From: Pristionchus mayeri
Lineage: Eukaryota > Nematoda > Chromadorea > Rhabditida > Neodiplogasteridae
Assembly: GCA_036245805.1 (NCBI GenBank)
Contig: BTRK01000006.1
Coordinates: 53,003,257-53,067,256, forward strand
Length of the DNA stretch: 64,000 nt
Direction of reading: 5' to 3'
Shown piece after piece: positions 62,701 through 64,000 of the stretch. The translations under genes and the position numbers were made by a program. Every line of letters starts with the position of its first letter. The first letter of the stretch is position 1. Below the pieces are notes generated by a model. The model did not search any database and had not been told where the DNA came from. It saw nothing but the letters and a program-made list of their open reading frames with translations.

Positions 62701-64000
62701 GAGGAGGAGACCACAAGCAAGGAGGAGGAGACGACAAGCCTGGAGGAGGAGACGACAAGCCAGGAGGAGGAGACCACAAGCAAGGAGGAGGAGACGACAA
62801 GCCTGGAGGAGGAGACCACAAGCCAGGAGGAGAGGACGACAAGCCTGGAGGAGGAGACGACAAGCCTGGTGGAGGAGACGACAAGCTTGGAGGAGGAGGA
62901 GATAAGCCTGGTGGAGGAGACGACAAGCCTGGTGGAGGAGACGACAAGCCTGGTGGAGGAGACGACAAGCATGGAGGAGGAGACGACAAGCCTGGAGGAG
63001 GAGGCGACAAGCCTGGAGGAGGAGACGACAAGCCAGGTGGAGGAGACGACTAGCCTGGAGGAGGAGACCCCAAGCAAGGAGGAGGAGACGACAAGCCTGG
63101 TGGAGGAGACGACAAGCCTGGAGGAGGAGACGACAAGCCTGGTGGAGGAGACGACAAGCCTGGAGGAGGAGATGACAAGCCTGGTGGAGGGGACGACAAT
63201 CCAGGAGGAGGAGATGACAAGCCAGGAGGAGGAGACGACAAGCCTGGAGGAGGAGATGACAAGCCTGGTGGAGAAGACGACAAGCCAGGAGGAGGAGATG
63301 ACAAGCCTGGTGGAGAAGACGACAAGCCTGGTGGAGGAGACGACAAGCCAGGAGGAGGAGACCACAAGCAAGGAGGAGGAGACGACAAGCCTGGAGGAGG
63401 ATACGACAAGCCAGGAGGAGGAGACCACAAGCAAGGAGGAGGAGACGACAAGCCAGGAGGAGGAGGCGACAAGCCTGGAGGAGGAGACGACAAGCCTGGT
63501 GGAGGAGACGACAAGCCTGGAGGAGGAGACCCCAAGCAAGGAGGAGGAGACGACAAGCCTGGAGGAGGAGACGACAAGCTTGGAGGAGGAGGAGATAAGC
63601 CTGGTGGAGGAGACGACAAGCCTGGAGGAGGAGACGACAAGCTTGGAGGAGGAGGAGATAAGCCTGGTGGAGGAGACGACAAGCCTGGAGGAGGAGACGA
63701 CAAGCCAGGAGGAGGAGACCACAAGCAAGGAGGAGGAGACCACAAGCCAGGAGGAGGAGACCACAAGCAAGGAGGAGGAGACGACAAGCCTGGAGGAGGA
63801 GACCACAAGCCAGGAGGAGAGGACGACAAGCCTGGAGGAGGAGACGACAAGCCTGGTGGAGGAGACGACAAGCTTGGAGGAGGAGGAGATAAGCCTGGTG
63901 GAGGAGACGACAAGCCTGGTGGAGGAGACGACAAGCCTGGTGGAGGAGACGACAAGCCTGGAGGAGGAGACGACAAGCCTGGAGGAGGAGATGACAAGCC
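59754..64000 (+). repeat. HOR domain G, marked by GACTAG
   Basis: The variant GACGACTAGCC lies with TAG at 59754, 60699, 61707 and 63051. The intervals of 945, 1,008 and 1,344 bp are exactly 45, 48 and 64 units, so no 18-bp or 24-bp units are present here. Each copy starts DPKQ, DDKP, DDKP, DDKP and runs to DDKL-GDKP-DDKL-GDKP and a GGAGAGGAC unit. The third copy (61,707-63,050) is extended by GDHKQ/GDHKP units near 62,390-62,700. The last copy is cut by the window edge. Confidence 0.9.

Larger units (their letters stand above)
42594..63806 (-). other. Very long minus-strand open frame, 7,070 codons; not called a gene
   Basis: The VVSSTRL phase is open for 21.2 kb and ends at a TAA made by the GGATTAGG variant. 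The product would be a Ser/Val/Leu/Arg heptad repeat with no signal peptide, domain or non-repeat end that I recognise. The openness is weak evidence. The main plus-strand triplets in this phase (GGA, GGT, GAC, GAT, AAG, CCT) are all at least two substitutions from TTA, CTA or TCA. Other minus phases are also open for long stretches here (48,470-59,734 and 51,532-58,917). I read this as a by-product of T-poor repeats. A repetitive exon remains possible but unsupported. Confidence 0.2.
1..64000 (+). repeat. Giant 21-bp tandem array (minisatellite/satellite) filling the window
   Basis: Every part of the window is built from a 21-bp unit that reads GGGDDKP in one plus phase (GGA/GGT Gly codons, GAC GAC, AAG, CCT). 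Common variants in that phase are GDHKQ (GACCACAAGCAA), GYDKP, GGDKP, GNDKP, GDEKP, GDPKQ, DDKL, DDKH and DDNPR. Variation concentrates at the Pro codon (CCT, CCA, CAT, CAA, CTT) and the first base of the first Asp codon. Rare 18-bp and 24-bp units occur only right of about 25.6 kb. The plus strand is roughly 70-75% purine, about 60% G+C and T-poor. No unique sequence is seen at either edge, so the array extends beyond both. I see no gene, RNA gene, transposon or control element in it. Scale and hierarchy point to a eukaryotic genome. Whether any part is translated cannot be decided from sequence alone. Confidence 0.97.
45508..64000 (+). other. Long plus-strand EETTSLV-phase open frame; not called a gene
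   Basis: After the TAG ending at 45507 I find no stop in the EETTSLV phase to the window end, about 6,160 codons. I checked the phase of the TAA, TGA and TAG triplets I could find there. GATAAG, GATGAC, CCTGAAGG and CATAGAGG fall in the RRRRQAW phase. GACTAG and GGATGAGG fall in the GGGDDKP phase. The predicted product is an acidic Glu/Thr/Ser heptad repeat with no recognised domain. In the same phase, stops occur at 31017, 34530, 39888, 40269, 41964, 42216, 42597 and 45507 (last base). No start context, splice site or unique end supports a gene. Confidence 0.2.

Noticed and set aside
1..64000. CRISPR array
   Set aside because: The units are contiguous with no unique spacers, and repeat variants change gradually. 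No cas genes are present.
1..64000. One giant GGGDDKP-repeat protein on the plus strand
   Set aside because: The phase is broken by 17 single-base insertions in the left 25 kb. It also has many TGA (CCTTGAGG) and TAG (GACTAG) stops. No unique N- or C-terminal sequence, signal peptide or splice structure is visible.
1..64000. Telomeric, rDNA or transposon-derived repeat
   Set aside because: The unit does not resemble TTAGGG-type telomere repeats. No rRNA or tRNA sequence, inverted termini, reverse transcriptase or transposase coding is present.
1..64000. Long H-DNA (triplex) forming polypurine mirror tract
   Set aside because: Purine runs are broken every 21 bp or less by the C and T residues of GACGAC and CCT, so pure tracts are only about 10-15 bases long.
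1..64000. Bacterial repeat protein such as an ice-nucleation or RTX-type protein
   Set aside because: The Gly/Asp-rich heptad recalls RTX at first sight, but RTX is a nonapeptide GGXGXDXUX. There is no flanking secretion or operon context, and frames are broken.
1..64000. A previously undescribed multi-gene system
   Set aside because: There are no distinct genes in the window. The interest lies in repeat architecture, and I could not support any enzymatic or defence system.

Overview
The whole 64 kb window is one uninterrupted tandem array of a 21-bp unit. There is no unique flanking sequence at either end. In one plus-strand phase the unit reads as the heptapeptide GGGDDKP (Gly codons GGA/GGT, Asp GAC/GAT, Lys AAG, Pro CCT/CCA). 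In the other two plus phases it reads EETTSLV and RRRRQAW. The minus strand reads SSPPPGL, VVSSTRL and LLLQACR. The plus strand is purine-rich and very poor in T, so most frames lack stop codons for compositional reasons. No recognisable gene, RNA gene, mobile element, CRISPR array, promoter or terminator is present. An array of this size and hierarchy suggests a eukaryotic nuclear genome: a giant minisatellite/satellite, or the repeat body of a repetitive gene. Nothing here identifies the species.

The array is a mosaic of higher-order repeats (HORs), visible through rare marker mutations that recur at fixed distances. Domain A (about 1-11,500) carries a CCCCC single-base insertion marker. 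Domain B (about 11,500-15,450) has a 1,407-bp repeat and a 420-bp tandem pair. Domain C (15,451-25,351) has ten HOR copies, each marked by one extra A in GACAAAGCC and spaced exactly 21n+1 bp. Domain D (about 25,350-30,300) has 1,368-bp and 609-bp repeats. Domain E (about 30,300-48,470) has repeats at 3,513, 1,281, 2,328 and 1,215 bp. Domain F (about 48,470-59,750) has many 24-bp units and short-period HORs. Domain G (59,754-64,000) has HORs of 945, 1,008 and 1,344 bp marked by TAG.

The most informative signal is a change of indel class near 25.35-25.63 kb. To the left, the length changes I could detect are whole 21-bp units plus 17 single-base insertions. To the right I found no single-base shifts, and 18-bp and 24-bp units appear instead, so the triplet phase is kept for about 38.6 kb. 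This could reflect coding constraint or simply different founder repeats. The few independent nonsense variants do not separate the two. The unit also equals two B-DNA helical turns, and seven units equal 147 bp, so the array may be a chromatin-phasing sequence. I annotate no confident protein-coding gene.
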